A stretch of DNA of 64,000 nucleotides from Lacipirellula limnantheis (GTDB lineage Bacteria > Planctomycetota > Planctomycetia > Pirellulales > Lacipirellulaceae). The stretch spans positions 3,749,786 through 3,813,785 of the forward strand of contig NZ_CP036339.1 of the NCBI RefSeq assembly GCF_007746075.1. The letters are read 5' to 3'. The position numbers and the translations under genes are program-made. Below, in pieces: positions 26,443 to 35,007 of this stretch (position 1 is the stretch's first letter; each line of letters opens with the position of its first letter). The notes under the pieces were generated by a model. It did no database searches. It saw only the letters and a list, made by a program, of their open reading frames with translations, and was not told the origin of the DNA.

Positions 26443-28223
26443 ACTGCCGTTGCCCGATCTTGATCTCCGCCTTGCTGTTGAGCAGCGCTGCCGCGGCGCG
26501 CGGCGCCGTGACGCCCGATCCGGCGGTGCTGGCGGCAGAAGCTCAACGCGCTGCGGCGATTTCCAAGGCCTCGGCGGCGACCGTGGCCGTCTTCGATTCT
26601 GCCGGCGCGGGAGGGGGATCGGCCGTCCTGATCTCGCCCGATGGATTTGCCGTGACGAACTTCCATGTCACCTCGCCCTGCGGCGCCGCGATGAAGTGCG
26701 GGCTCAATGACGGCAAGTTATATGACGCAGTGATTGTCGGCATCGATCCCGTCGGCGACGTGGCGCTTATCCAGTTGCTGGGCCGTGACGATTTTCCGGT
26801 CGCTGAGATTGCCGACAGCGATGCCGTTCGCGTCGGCGACTGGTGCTTTGCGGCAGGGAACCCTTTTCTGTTGGCCGACGACTTTACGCCGACCATCACC
26901 TACGGACTAGTTTCCGGCGTGCATCGCTATCAGTATCCCGCGGGAACTCTGCTCGAATACACCGACTGCATCCAGACCGATGCGGCGATCAATCCGGGTA
27001 ACTCGGGCGGACCGCTGTTCGACGCCGAGGGGCGGCTGATTGGCATCAACGGCCGCGGCTCGTTCGAGAAGCGCGGCCGCGTCAACGTTGGCGTCGGCTA
27101 CGCGATCTCCATCAATCAGGTGATGCGCTTCGTCCCGATGCTCAAAAGCGGACGAATCGTCGATCATGCGACGCTCGGCGCTACCGTCTCGACGGAGGAG
27201 GGGGGCGTCGTCGTTGACGACATCCTCGAAACGAGCGATGCGTTCCGACGCGGGTTGCAATACGGCGACAGCATTGTGCGGTTCGCCGATCGGGAGATCA
27301 CCACCGCCAATGCACTGAAGAACGTCCTGGGAGTTTACCCGAGCGGCTGGCGAGCGCCGCTGACCTACCGTCGCGAGGGTCAGTTGTTCAGTACGCAGGT
27401 CCGCCTGATGGGCGTGCACGACGAATCGGAGCTCATTGAACTCGTTCAACATGAGGCCCAGCAGCCCTCCGAGCCCCATCCCGGCGGACCCAAAGAAGAG
27501 CCGCAGGAGAAGGGCCCAAAACTGCCGACGCCGGGGCTCGATGGACTGTTGAAAAAGCAGAAGCTGCCGGCGGCGATCGTCGGAAAGTACGAAGCGCGTC
27601 GCGGCTATGCGAACTACTGGTATAACGAACAGGCCCAGCAGCGGCTCTGGAATGGCTATGTCGAACGCAGCGCCGTGGCGAGAATCGGCTATGACTGGAA
27701 ACTGTCGGGAAAAGTCGAGACCGGCGGTGCCTTTGAGCTGACCACCTCGCCCGAGCGCGCCGAGTTAACTCTGCCGACGGGACACTCCGGCGCCATTTTC
27801 ACGGGCGACCTGTCAGGCCAATTGAGCCCCCCGCGTTCCGGCGGGTTGTTGTTGGCCATCAACGCGTGGCAGCGATTCGTCGACAAGGGGCTGCGGCGCT
27901 TCGGCGAAATCTATTATCTCGGCAAGCTGCCGCACGGGCCCGACAACCGCGTTGAAGACTGTCTGGTCGGCTACTTCGACGGCATGGAAACTCGGTTCTT
28001 TTTCGCCGAGAACGGCGATCTTTCGGGCCTCGAACTATTCGCGGCCGACGACGCCGACCCGTGCGAGATCAGCTTTTCCGATTTCAAGGAATTCGCAGGC
28101 CGTCGCCTCCCGGGGCGCTGGCTAATACGGCACGCCGAGCAGCCGTTCGCCGAACTCGTCGTGGAGACATGGGACATGGACGGCGTCTCGACGGACGCGC
28201 CGCTCCAGGACGGAGCCAACTAG
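26439..28223 (+). CDS. exported trypsin-like serine protease with PDZ-like domain (active member)
   Basis: 594 residues. The signal peptide is about 1-23. A chymotrypsin/HtrA-type protease domain (about 40-235) has a complete triad: His76 in AVTNFHV, Asp107 in GIDPVGDVALIQL, and Ser189 in NPGNSGGPL. A PDZ-like segment spans about 235-330 (GVVVDDILETSDAFRRGLQYGDSIV). A Pro-rich linker and a C-terminal beta-rich domain follow (about 370-594), of no family I know. It is translationally coupled to the NPCBM gene and followed by two homologues without a triad. The expected role is envelope proteolysis or quality control, with substrate unknown. Confidence 0.9.
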   Translation: MNCRCPILISALLLSSAAAARGAVTPDPAVLAAEAQRAAAISKASAATVAVFDSAGAGGGSAVLISPDGFAVTNFHVTSPCGAAMKCGLNDGKLYDAVIVGIDPVGDVALIQLLGRDDFPVAEIADSDAVRVGDWCFAAGNPFLLADDFTPTITYGLVSGVHRYQYPAGTLLEYTDCIQTDAAINPGNSGGPLFDAEGRLIGINGRGSFEKRGRVNVGVGYAISINQVMRFVPMLKSGRIVDHATLGATVSTEEGGVVVDDILETSDAFRRGLQYGDSIVRFADREITTANALKNVLGVYPSGWRAPLTYRREGQLFSTQVRLMGVHDESELIELVQHEAQQPSEPHPGGPKEEPQEKGPKLPTPGLDGLLKKQKLPAAIVGKYEARRGYANYWYNEQAQQRLWNGYVERSAVARIGYDWKLSGKVETGGAFELTTSPERAELTLPTGHSGAIFTGDLSGQLSPPRSGGLLLAINAWQRFVDKGLRRFGEIYYLGKLPHGPDNRVEDCLVGYFDGMETRFFFAENGDLSGLELFAADDADPCEISFSDFKEFAGRRLPGRWLIRHAEQPFAELVVETWDMDGVSTDAPLQDGAN

Positions 28224-28225
28224 CC

Positions 28226-29461
28226 ATGTGCGCGCCGCGCGACCGTTTTCTATCGTTGTTCCTTTCTGCGCTGGCTGTTGCGAGCTTTCCGACGGCGCTC
28301 ACAGTCATGCCGCCTATCGCTGCGGCGCGGTCGCTGCATGATTCGATCCGCGATGCGCAGCGCAAGGTCGTCAAAATCTACGGCGCTGGCGGCGTGAGCG
28401 GACTGGAGGCCTATCAGACCGGAATTCTGATTTCCGCCGAAGGACACGTTCTCACCGTGCAGAGCTACGTCCTCGATACGGACGAGCTGGGCGTTGTGCT
28501 CGACGACGGGCGAAAATTCACGGCGGACATCCTGGGAGTCGATCCGGTGCGTGAGCTCGCCGTCCTGAAACTGCCCGTCGAGGACGATGCGCTGCCCCAC
28601 TTCAACCTTGCCGCCTCGCCGGCAGCGAAGGTGGGCGATCGCGTGTTGGCCGTCAGCAATCTGTTCAACATCGCCGGCGGCGATGAGCCGGTGAGCGCCC
28701 TGCAAGGGGTGGTAAGCGCAATCTCCCCCCTCGATGCCCGGCGCGGCTCTCATCAGGCCAATTACCATGGCAATGTCTACATTGTCGACGCCGCGGCGAA
28801 TAATCCGGGAGCCGCAGGCGGCGCCCTCGTCAACTGGCGCGGCGAACTGCTTGGCCTGCTCGGCAAGGAACTGCGTAGCAGCGCCACCGGAGCTTGGCTC
28901 CATTACGCGATTCCTGTCGATCAATTTGTCGCGTCGGTCGAATCGATGGAGAACGGACAGACCGTTGCCGACTCGGCGGCCGATTCGCCGAAGGCGACGG
29001 ACCCGCTCTCCCTGGGCGATGTGGGCATTGTTCTGGTGCCGGATATTCTGCCGCGTACTCCCCCTTATATTGACTCGGTCGTCGATGACTCGGCTGCGGC
29101 TCGCGCAGGTTTGCGCCCCGACGACTTGCTCGTGCTCGTCGAAGGCGAGCCTACGGCATCGTGCGCGGCGGTGGTTGATCAGGTTGGTCGGCGCGAGAGC
29201 TTTGATGACGTGCGGATTTCGGTGTTGCGCGCGGGTCAATTGATCGAGTTCACGCTCAACGCCGAACCCATTGAGTCGCCCGACCCGGCCAACGAACAAC
29301 AGGGCCCCGACGACGAGAACGTCGCTCCCGACGAGAGCGATGCTGTGAACCGCGACGAACCAGCGGACGAACCGGATGCCGAGCCGTCAAACGCCGAAGA
29401 CGTCTCGGTCGACAATCGCGACGGCTCGTCGACTGACGGCAATGACCGGCCTGTGGAGTAA
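28226..29461 (+). CDS. catalytically dead trypsin-like protein with PDZ domain
   Basis: 411 residues from ATG 28226, two bases after the active protease. It has a signal peptide and keeps the whole protease scaffold: TGILISAEGHVLT, GVDPVRELAVLKL, NNPGAAGGALVNWRGELLG. All three catalytic positions are replaced: His by Ser80 (VLTVQSYV), Asp by Glu110 and Ser by Ala197 (GAAGG in place of GNSGG). A PDZ domain (about 275-355, GIVLVPDILPRTPPYIDSV) and a disordered acidic C-terminal tail (PDDENVAPDESDAVN) follow. The conserved scaffold without activity points to a binding or regulatory role, for example presenting substrates to, or restraining, the active neighbour. Confidence 0.88.
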   Translation: MCAPRDRFLSLFLSALAVASFPTALTVMPPIAAARSLHDSIRDAQRKVVKIYGAGGVSGLEAYQTGILISAEGHVLTVQSYVLDTDELGVVLDDGRKFTADILGVDPVRELAVLKLPVEDDALPHFNLAASPAAKVGDRVLAVSNLFNIAGGDEPVSALQGVVSAISPLDARRGSHQANYHGNVYIVDAAANNPGAAGGALVNWRGELLGLLGKELRSSATGAWLHYAIPVDQFVASVESMENGQTVADSAADSPKATDPLSLGDVGIVLVPDILPRTPPYIDSVVDDSAAARAGLRPDDLLVLVEGEPTASCAAVVDQVGRRESFDDVRISVLRAGQLIEFTLNAEPIESPDPANEQQGPDDENVAPDESDAVNRDEPADEPDAEPSNAEDVSVDNRDGSSTDGNDRPVE

Positions 29462-29470
29462 CTGTCCGCC

Positions 29471-31564
29471 ATGCGATTTCTGCTGTTGATCGTGATCTGC
29501 CTGGCGCCGTTCGGCTCGCTCGCCGCTGCGCAAGCTGAGCTCGATGACTTGGAGCAAGGGGCGATTGCGGCGGCGGTCGACGTCGCGGAAAAATCGGTCG
29601 TCCAGATTCGCACGATCGGCGGCATCGATCAGTTGGAGGGCCAAACGCTGGCCCAGGGGCCGACAACCGGGCTAATCATTTCGGCGGAGGGGCTGATTGT
29701 TTCGAGCGCCTTCAACTTCGCTCAGCAGCCGACGTCGATCTTGGTGCGACTGCCCGATGGCAAGCAACGAGCGGCGCGCATCGTCGGGCGCGACGACAAT
29801 CGCATGCTCGTACTGCTCCAGGTGGAGACGTTTGACGAGCTACCCGCAGCCGAGCCGGCGGACCTCGCGAGCATTCGCCCCGGCAATTGGGCGATCGCCC
29901 TCGGCAGATCGTTCAATCCCGAAGAGGTGAGCGTTTCCGTCGGCGTGGTCAGCGCTCTGCGCCGCATGCACGGCCGAGCCATACAGACGGACGTCAACGT
30001 CTCGGCCACCAATTACGGCGGCCCGCTGATCGATTTGCAAGGTCGCGTCATGGGCATCCTCGTGCCGATGGCCCCGCAATCCCCCGGCGCGGCCGAGGCC
30101 AATGTGACCGCTGGCTCCGAGTTTTACGACTCAGGAATCGGCTTCGCGATCCCGCTGGTCGACGTCCTGGCGGTCGTCGACCGCTGGGTCGATGAGCAGG
30201 ATCTGCATCGGGGACTGCTGGGGATCGGGCTGAAGCCAGGAAATCCGCATTCGACGGCGCCCATTGTCGCCAACGTCTGGCCCAGAGCGCCGGCCGCCAT
30301 CGCTGGCTGGCGAGCGGGCGACCGCATCGTCGCGGTCAACGGCGTGGAAATCGCCACGCAGACCGATCTTCGGTTTCAGACGATGCCGCACTACGCGGGC
30401 GACAAGCTACAGGTCACGCTGCGGCGCGGCGCCGGCGCGAAGGCGAAGCGAATCGAGACCGAGGTAACCCTGGCGAAGGAGTTGCCGCCGTTTTTGCACC
30501 CGTTCCTCGGCGTGCTGCCCGAGCGTCCCGAGAATGGAAACGAGGCCGATGTTAGTCCCGCAGACGCGGCGAACGACAAGCCCGCGGACGATACTGCAGA
30601 AAATGAAGTCACGGACGAGTCAGCTGGGAAACAAGCGGACGGCGAAGAGATCGAAGGACTGGCAATTCGTGCGATTTGGCCCGGCAGTCCGGCGGACGAT
30701 GCAGGGCTGCGGCGCGGCGATCGACTGCTGCGCATCGGCGACAAGGAGATCGATTCCGTCGAGCAGGCGCTCGCTGAACTGAATGGAAAGTCCCCCGGCG
30801 ACAGTCTGCAGTTGGCGGCCCGGCGCGCCGGAGAAGAGTTAAAGCTCCAAGTCGCGCTTGCTGAGTTGCCGAAGAACGTCCTCGAAGCCGCTGATCTGGG
30901 CGCCGGTGACGACGCAAAGGTCGACGGCGAGTTGGGGGATCCCACGCTGCAGACCCTCAAGCTACCGGAAATGTCGCAGACCGCCCGCTATCTGCAACCT
31001 CCGTCGGGGCCTTCCGCTCCAGGGCTTTTGGTTTGGCTCGGCGAAGGCAAATCCGAAACGGCCGAAGCCATGGCCGCCCAGTGGCAACGAACCTGCGTTC
31101 GCGACCGGCTGGTGTTGCTGATGCCCGAGCCCGCCGACGCCGGCGGCTGGACGAACGATGACATGGAGTACCTCGCGCGGCTGCTGCAAACCGCGGGGAG
31201 CCGTTGGCAAATTGATCCGCGGCGGATCGTCGTCGCCGGCCAAGGGAAGGGGGGCCAACTCGCGTACGCGTTGGCCCTGCGCGGGCGCAAGTTAATCCGC
31301 GGCGTCGCGGCGGTCGACAGCCCGCTGCCGCGCACGCTGGAAGTTCCGGAGAACAATCCCAACGAACGCCTGGCGATCCTCGCCATCGAAACTCAAAACT
31401 CGCCGCTCGCGCCGCTGATTCGCAAAGACTTGCAGAAGTTCGCCGACGCCGGTTACCCGGTCACGCAGATCGTTCGGCGGGGCGAAGAGAAGGGGGATGC
31501 GACGCTCGACGGGGCGACGCGCGCGAAGCTTGGACGCTGGATCGACGGACTTGATCGCTTCTAG
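29471..31564 (+). CDS. dead trypsin-like/double-PDZ protein fused to an inactive alpha/beta-hydrolase-like domain
   Basis: 697 residues. After a signal peptide, a protease scaffold (about 40-240) lacks the triad: Phe81 in place of His (IVSSAFNFA), Met112 in place of Asp (RMLVLLQV), and Tyr182 in place of Ser (TNYGGPL). PDZ 1 is about 247-335 and PDZ 2 about 395-465 (GLAIRAIWPGSPADDAGLRR), with an acidic disordered linker between them. Residues about 515-697 resemble an alpha/beta hydrolase of the dienelactone/phospholipase type, yet the nucleophile elbow reads G590-Q-G-K-G with Gly592 where Ser belongs. It is the last gene of the series; a palindromic repeat follows. Confidence 0.85.
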   Translation: MRFLLLIVICLAPFGSLAAAQAELDDLEQGAIAAAVDVAEKSVVQIRTIGGIDQLEGQTLAQGPTTGLIISAEGLIVSSAFNFAQQPTSILVRLPDGKQRAARIVGRDDNRMLVLLQVETFDELPAAEPADLASIRPGNWAIALGRSFNPEEVSVSVGVVSALRRMHGRAIQTDVNVSATNYGGPLIDLQGRVMGILVPMAPQSPGAAEANVTAGSEFYDSGIGFAIPLVDVLAVVDRWVDEQDLHRGLLGIGLKPGNPHSTAPIVANVWPRAPAAIAGWRAGDRIVAVNGVEIATQTDLRFQTMPHYAGDKLQVTLRRGAGAKAKRIETEVTLAKELPPFLHPFLGVLPERPENGNEADVSPADAANDKPADDTAENEVTDESAGKQADGEEIEGLAIRAIWPGSPADDAGLRRGDRLLRIGDKEIDSVEQALAELNGKSPGDSLQLAARRAGEELKLQVALAELPKNVLEAADLGAGDDAKVDGELGDPTLQTLKLPEMSQTARYLQPPSGPSAPGLLVWLGEGKSETAEAMAAQWQRTCVRDRLVLLMPEPADAGGWTNDDMEYLARLLQTAGSRWQIDPRRIVVAGQGKGGQLAYALALRGRKLIRGVAAVDSPLPRTLEVPENNPNERLAILAIETQNSPLAPLIRKDLQKFADAGYPVTQIVRRGEEKGDATLDGATRAKLGRWIDGLDRF

Positions 31565-31683
31565 AGCGAACTTCAGTGGAGCGTAGCGTTGGTCATCCCG
31601 AGCGCAGCGAAGGATCTTGCGGCCGACAGTGGCCAGATTCTTTGCTGCCCTCAGAATGACGCTACAGCTAACTGAAGCTCGTA
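31564..31683. repeat. palindromic dispersed repeat, copy 1
   Basis: Imperfect inverted repeat. The arms are the outer GAGCGAACTTCAGT and AACTGAAGCTCGT words and the inner CGCAGCGAAGGATCT. The 54 bases at 31564-31617, read in reverse complement, match 48361-48414 at about 47 of 54 positions. It lies directly after the last gene of the thirteen-gene series and could also act as an mRNA 3' structure. Confidence 0.7.
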
Positions 31684-31701
31684 CAAGAGCATCGGTTGCA
31701 G

Positions 31702-33519
31702 CTAGGCCAGCGATTCGGTCTTACGCGGCCCGGCAGCGCCGTCGACGCCGAGATCGACTTCCGGCGACGCATCGTCGTGGATGTCGAACCACTCCTTCTT
31801 GAATTCGATCCGCTTCCCTTGCTTCATGGCGATGTTCGAAGTGAGCGCGATGATCGCATCGGCCATGGCGACCTTGGCACCGCACTTCGGTTGATGCTCC
31901 GGGGCCGGGTTGCGAATGCACCAGGCCCAGTGCTCCATCTCCTCCTTGTAACCGCGGCTGACGTTCTTGGCGGCTGTTTGAGCTGCTGCGACCGGCGGAC
32001 CGCCGCCCGTTTCGTAGCTGCTCATTGCCGCCTTGCCTTTGTTATCCTTGACCTCAATCTTCGTGCTGGCGTCGCCCCCCTTGTAGAGCATGACCTCCTG
32101 CTCGCGATCGAGAATCAGCGTACCGCCGGTGCCGAGGACCACTTCGCCGTACCCGCCGAAGCCGTTGCCGTTGATCGACGAGTAGGTGACGACAATCTTG
32201 CTGTTAGGATCTTTGATTGCGTCCTGCTTCTGAATGTCCTCGTAGTAATGCTTGCCGGGAAACTCGAAGTTGCAGTGGACGTGATCGTCGACGTCGCGGT
32301 CGGCGGGAAAGAGCGACCGGAAGCCGATGCCCTGCACGGCGATGGGGTAGACCTTGCCGCCGTCGTCGCGCTGCGAGCTGACGAAAATGCTCGAGGCGTC
32401 TAGCTGATGGCTGCCGAGCTCGGCCATGAGGCCGGCACCGGTGCGGTCCCACAGCCGCCAACGAATTAGTTCTTCTAGCGCCGAACGCTTCTCGCCGCTG
32501 GGGAGAGTCTTGGACACGTAGCCGTAATCCTTGCCGGCGGCGAGTTCGATGTCGATGTCTTGCAGTTGCTTCTCGATCTGGGCGACCTTCTTTTTCAAAT
32601 CGTCGATGTCGCCCCCCTTGGCGTTCTTCAGCGCTCCCCGGGTGCTGCGCAGCTTGGCGTAGAGCGGATGTTTGGCAACCAGCGCGGCCTTCGCCTTATT
32701 GTCGCCTGACTTTTCAGCCGCCATGATCGCCGCGTCGAAGACATCGTACTTGTAGTCGGCAGCCTCTGGCAGCGGCGGGCACCAGCTATCGTTGCCGGGC
32801 AAGTTGCCGCGGTGCCATTGGGCCCGAATATGGTGCAAATCGCCCAACAGGCCGCGGCGAATCTGATCGACGGCGTTGGCGTACAGCACGCTGTAATGGC
32901 GCTGATGGCCGACGGCGAAAATGATCGGATTGCCGTCAGCGTCGGTCGATTCTTCCGCGAGGCGGCCCATCTCCTTGCAGCGGGAGACGGTCTGCCCCAT
33001 GAGCTTTTCGGTCAGCACATGCTTGCCGGCCCGCATCGCTTTGAAGGCCGCGACGTCGTGCAGCCAGAGCGGCAGGGCGATGATCACCGCCTCGACGTTC
33101 GGGTCGTCGATCAACTCTTGATAGTCGCCGGTGTAGACCTTGATGTGCTTCTTGGCTTCATCTTCGCTCTTGTAGCCGTAGACGGTCATCAGTCCGGGCC
33201 GAGCGCCGATGTTGTCTTGGTCGCCATGGAAGGCGCGATGTTGGTTGTAGGGACGAATGTCGGCAATGGCGACGACGTCGAGATACTCCGGGTTCAAAGC
33301 GCCGATGAGCACGCTTCCCTCGTCGCCAGTGCCGATAATGCCGATGCGCAGCGGAGCGTCGACCTTGGCGCCGTAGCCGAAGTACATCGCCCCGAGACTA
33401 CCGACTGCCACAGTGCCGGCGGCGATGCCTTTCAGCACGTCGCGGCGATTGGGATCGGTGCTGACCGCTTCGTAGAAGTTCTGCTTGCCAATTTCGCGTT
33501 GTTCAGGCGTAAGATTCAT
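31702..33519 (-). CDS. Tat-exported Gfo/Idh/MocA family oxidoreductase
   Basis: About 605 residues from ATG 33519. A twin-arginine leader (NRRDVLKGIAAGTVAVGSLG) begins near residue 19. The Rossmann domain follows (RIGIIGTGDEGSVLIGAL), then EKLMGQTVSRCKEM and a C-terminal domain with ELGSHQLDASSIF, matching the His of the family active site. The protein is longer than typical members because of a charged coiled-coil insertion around residues 265-345 (DIDDLKKKVAQIEKQLQDID). Family members oxidise or reduce sugar alcohols and glycosides with NAD(P). It starts two bases after the DoxX gene, in the same operon. The ATG 33519 start fits both the leader and the spacing. Confidence 0.87.
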   Translation of the reverse strand: MNLTPEQREIGKQNFYEAVSTDPNRRDVLKGIAAGTVAVGSLGAMYFGYGAKVDAPLRIGIIGTGDEGSVLIGALNPEYLDVVAIADIRPYNQHRAFHGDQDNIGARPGLMTVYGYKSEDEAKKHIKVYTGDYQELIDDPNVEAVIIALPLWLHDVAAFKAMRAGKHVLTEKLMGQTVSRCKEMGRLAEESTDADGNPIIFAVGHQRHYSVLYANAVDQIRRGLLGDLHHIRAQWHRGNLPGNDSWCPPLPEAADYKYDVFDAAIMAAEKSGDNKAKAALVAKHPLYAKLRSTRGALKNAKGGDIDDLKKKVAQIEKQLQDIDIELAAGKDYGYVSKTLPSGEKRSALEELIRWRLWDRTGAGLMAELGSHQLDASSIFVSSQRDDGGKVYPIAVQGIGFRSLFPADRDVDDHVHCNFEFPGKHYYEDIQKQDAIKDPNSKIVVTYSSINGNGFGGYGEVVLGTGGTLILDREQEVMLYKGGDASTKIEVKDNKGKAAMSSYETGGGPPVAAAQTAAKNVSRGYKEEMEHWAWCIRNPAPEHQPKCGAKVAMADAIIALTSNIAMKQGKRIEFKKEWFDIHDDASPEVDLGVDGAAGPRKTESLA

Positions 33520-33521
33520 GA

Positions 33522-34652
33522 CTACACAGACTCCTTGCGGCCGCAACACTTACCGGTGAAGAGGCGAATGAAATAGTCGAGACCCGCATACTGGCCTGCC
33601 GCCGCGGCGAACAAGACCGCCAGCGCGGCGATTTCGACAAGTTGGTAATAGAACACGGGATTGAGCGAGCCCGGCACCCAGGGCGGCTGCGAGGCGATTA
33701 CCGAGAGCAGAAAACCGGCCGCGGCAATGCACGCCACGCGCGTGAACAGCCCCAGCATAAGCAAGACGCCGGAACCGATAATCACCGCCGTCACGGCCAT
33801 ATTGATGTTGCTTAACTTCTTCGCGCTCTCGTCGGTCAGCGCCTCGTCTAATGCCGCCGCCGTGGCCGCTTCGCTGAGTTGCTCTTCGTCGACAATGTGA
33901 CGCAGATCGTCCAAGTAAGCCGCTTCGATCGCCTTGACCTGCGAAATCCAGGCGCCGGTTTTCGACTTCGTTTCGGCGGCCTTCTCTTCGATGCGAGTGC
34001 CGAGGAACGGCAGGCTGACTGCGCCTGAGTCCTTTTTCAATTCTTCGAGGCGGAACAGCTCATGCTCCCATTCGGCAATTGCATCGGCTTGCGATTCAAG
34101 GTAGTCGGCCAACTGCTGGCGACGGAAATCGAGCGCCTCCGCCGCGGCTGCGCGTTGATCGTCGGTCAGGGCAGGAATGATTACGAACCTGTCGTGCGCG
34201 GTTCGCCAGCTCCGTTCGATGCGGTCCGCCCAGTCGTAGTAGGGCGAGTGGGGCGGGAACTCGATGGGCAGAGGCTGCTTCTTGGCGGCGGCGGCCTTGC
34301 GGCGGGCGGCGTAGTCGGCTTCCCACTTCGCGCGTTTGTCGAGCTCTTCCTCGGTCGTCGGCCGCGCCTGTCGCGGCACCGCGAGATATCGCTCCCAGTT
34401 GTAGGCGGCTGGCATTTCTTCCTTCACGATTTCGGCCACGGGTCCGACGGACTGTCGCAGAAAAGGCTCGGCGGAAAAGGCGATTGTCGTGACGCCGGTG
34501 TCGGCGTTGTATGCCAGCTTCTTCGTTCCCTCGCGGTAAAAGTGCCAGCCGGTAGCCAATCGCAGCACGACCAGCGCGATCACTAGCCCAGTGGGCAAGT
34601 AGACGGCGCGCCGCGGGGCGATCGGCGTGGTATGTTCGGGGTGATGAGCCAT
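33522..34652 (-). CDS. DoxX family membrane protein with a long soluble insertion
   Basis: About 376 residues. The first membrane segment (TGLVIALVVLRLATGWHFY) precedes a charged, helical, soluble stretch of roughly 220 residues. Three membrane segments follow (MAVTAVIIGSGVLLMLGLF, ACIAAAGFLLSVIAS, LVEIAALAVLFAAAAG). The four-segment DoxX/TQO-small-subunit fold is therefore split by the insertion. DoxX proteins are linked to quinone-dependent electron transfer and redox stress. Upstream of a Tat-exported oxidoreductase it may pass electrons to or from the membrane; this is inference. It starts at ATG 34652 and is divergent from the hydroxyacid dehydrogenase gene. Confidence 0.82.
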   Translation of the reverse strand: MAHHPEHTTPIAPRRAVYLPTGLVIALVVLRLATGWHFYREGTKKLAYNADTGVTTIAFSAEPFLRQSVGPVAEIVKEEMPAAYNWERYLAVPRQARPTTEEELDKRAKWEADYAARRKAAAAKKQPLPIEFPPHSPYYDWADRIERSWRTAHDRFVIIPALTDDQRAAAAEALDFRRQQLADYLESQADAIAEWEHELFRLEELKKDSGAVSLPFLGTRIEEKAAETKSKTGAWISQVKAIEAAYLDDLRHIVDEEQLSEAATAAALDEALTDESAKKLSNINMAVTAVIIGSGVLLMLGLFTRVACIAAAGFLLSVIASQPPWVPGSLNPVFYYQLVEIAALAVLFAAAAGQYAGLDYFIRLFTGKCCGRKESV

Positions 34653-35007
34653 GGCGCTGATGGGTTGAGCGGGAAGCGTGGCACGGCACAACCGCCGGAA
34701 CGCGCTACCGCGATGAAGGAACGATCAGACGACTCGAAGTCGCAATGCTTGCGGAGAGCCCTTCGCTCGACCGCCGCCGATGGTTGCAGCGTCGCCCAGG
34801 AGTTCGTGAGGCTTCGCCCCGCCCTCCTGCCCACGCCGCGTCGGTAACGATATTCTACGAGACAGGTTGCCTACGCTCTAGGGCTTGGCAGCTCTTGCCG
34901 TCGCCGCAATCGCGACGCCAGACATGGCGGCAAACCGGCGGGTTCCTGAGAAATTGCTCCTTTCCAAATCGACACGACGGCCATCGACCGCCGTGAAACA
35001 TGTTTCT
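34653..35007. other. divergent intergenic region
   Basis: About 355 bases between the DoxX gene (minus) and the hydroxyacid dehydrogenase gene (plus). It must hold both promoters, but I could not identify convincing -35/-10 pairs. The plus-strand frame open upstream of 35008 has no coding character. No repeat was found. Confidence 0.4.

Noticed and set aside
28226..29461. Initially read as a second active protease
   Set aside because: The scaffold is present but the His, Asp and Ser positions are Ser, Glu and Ala, so activity is not expected.
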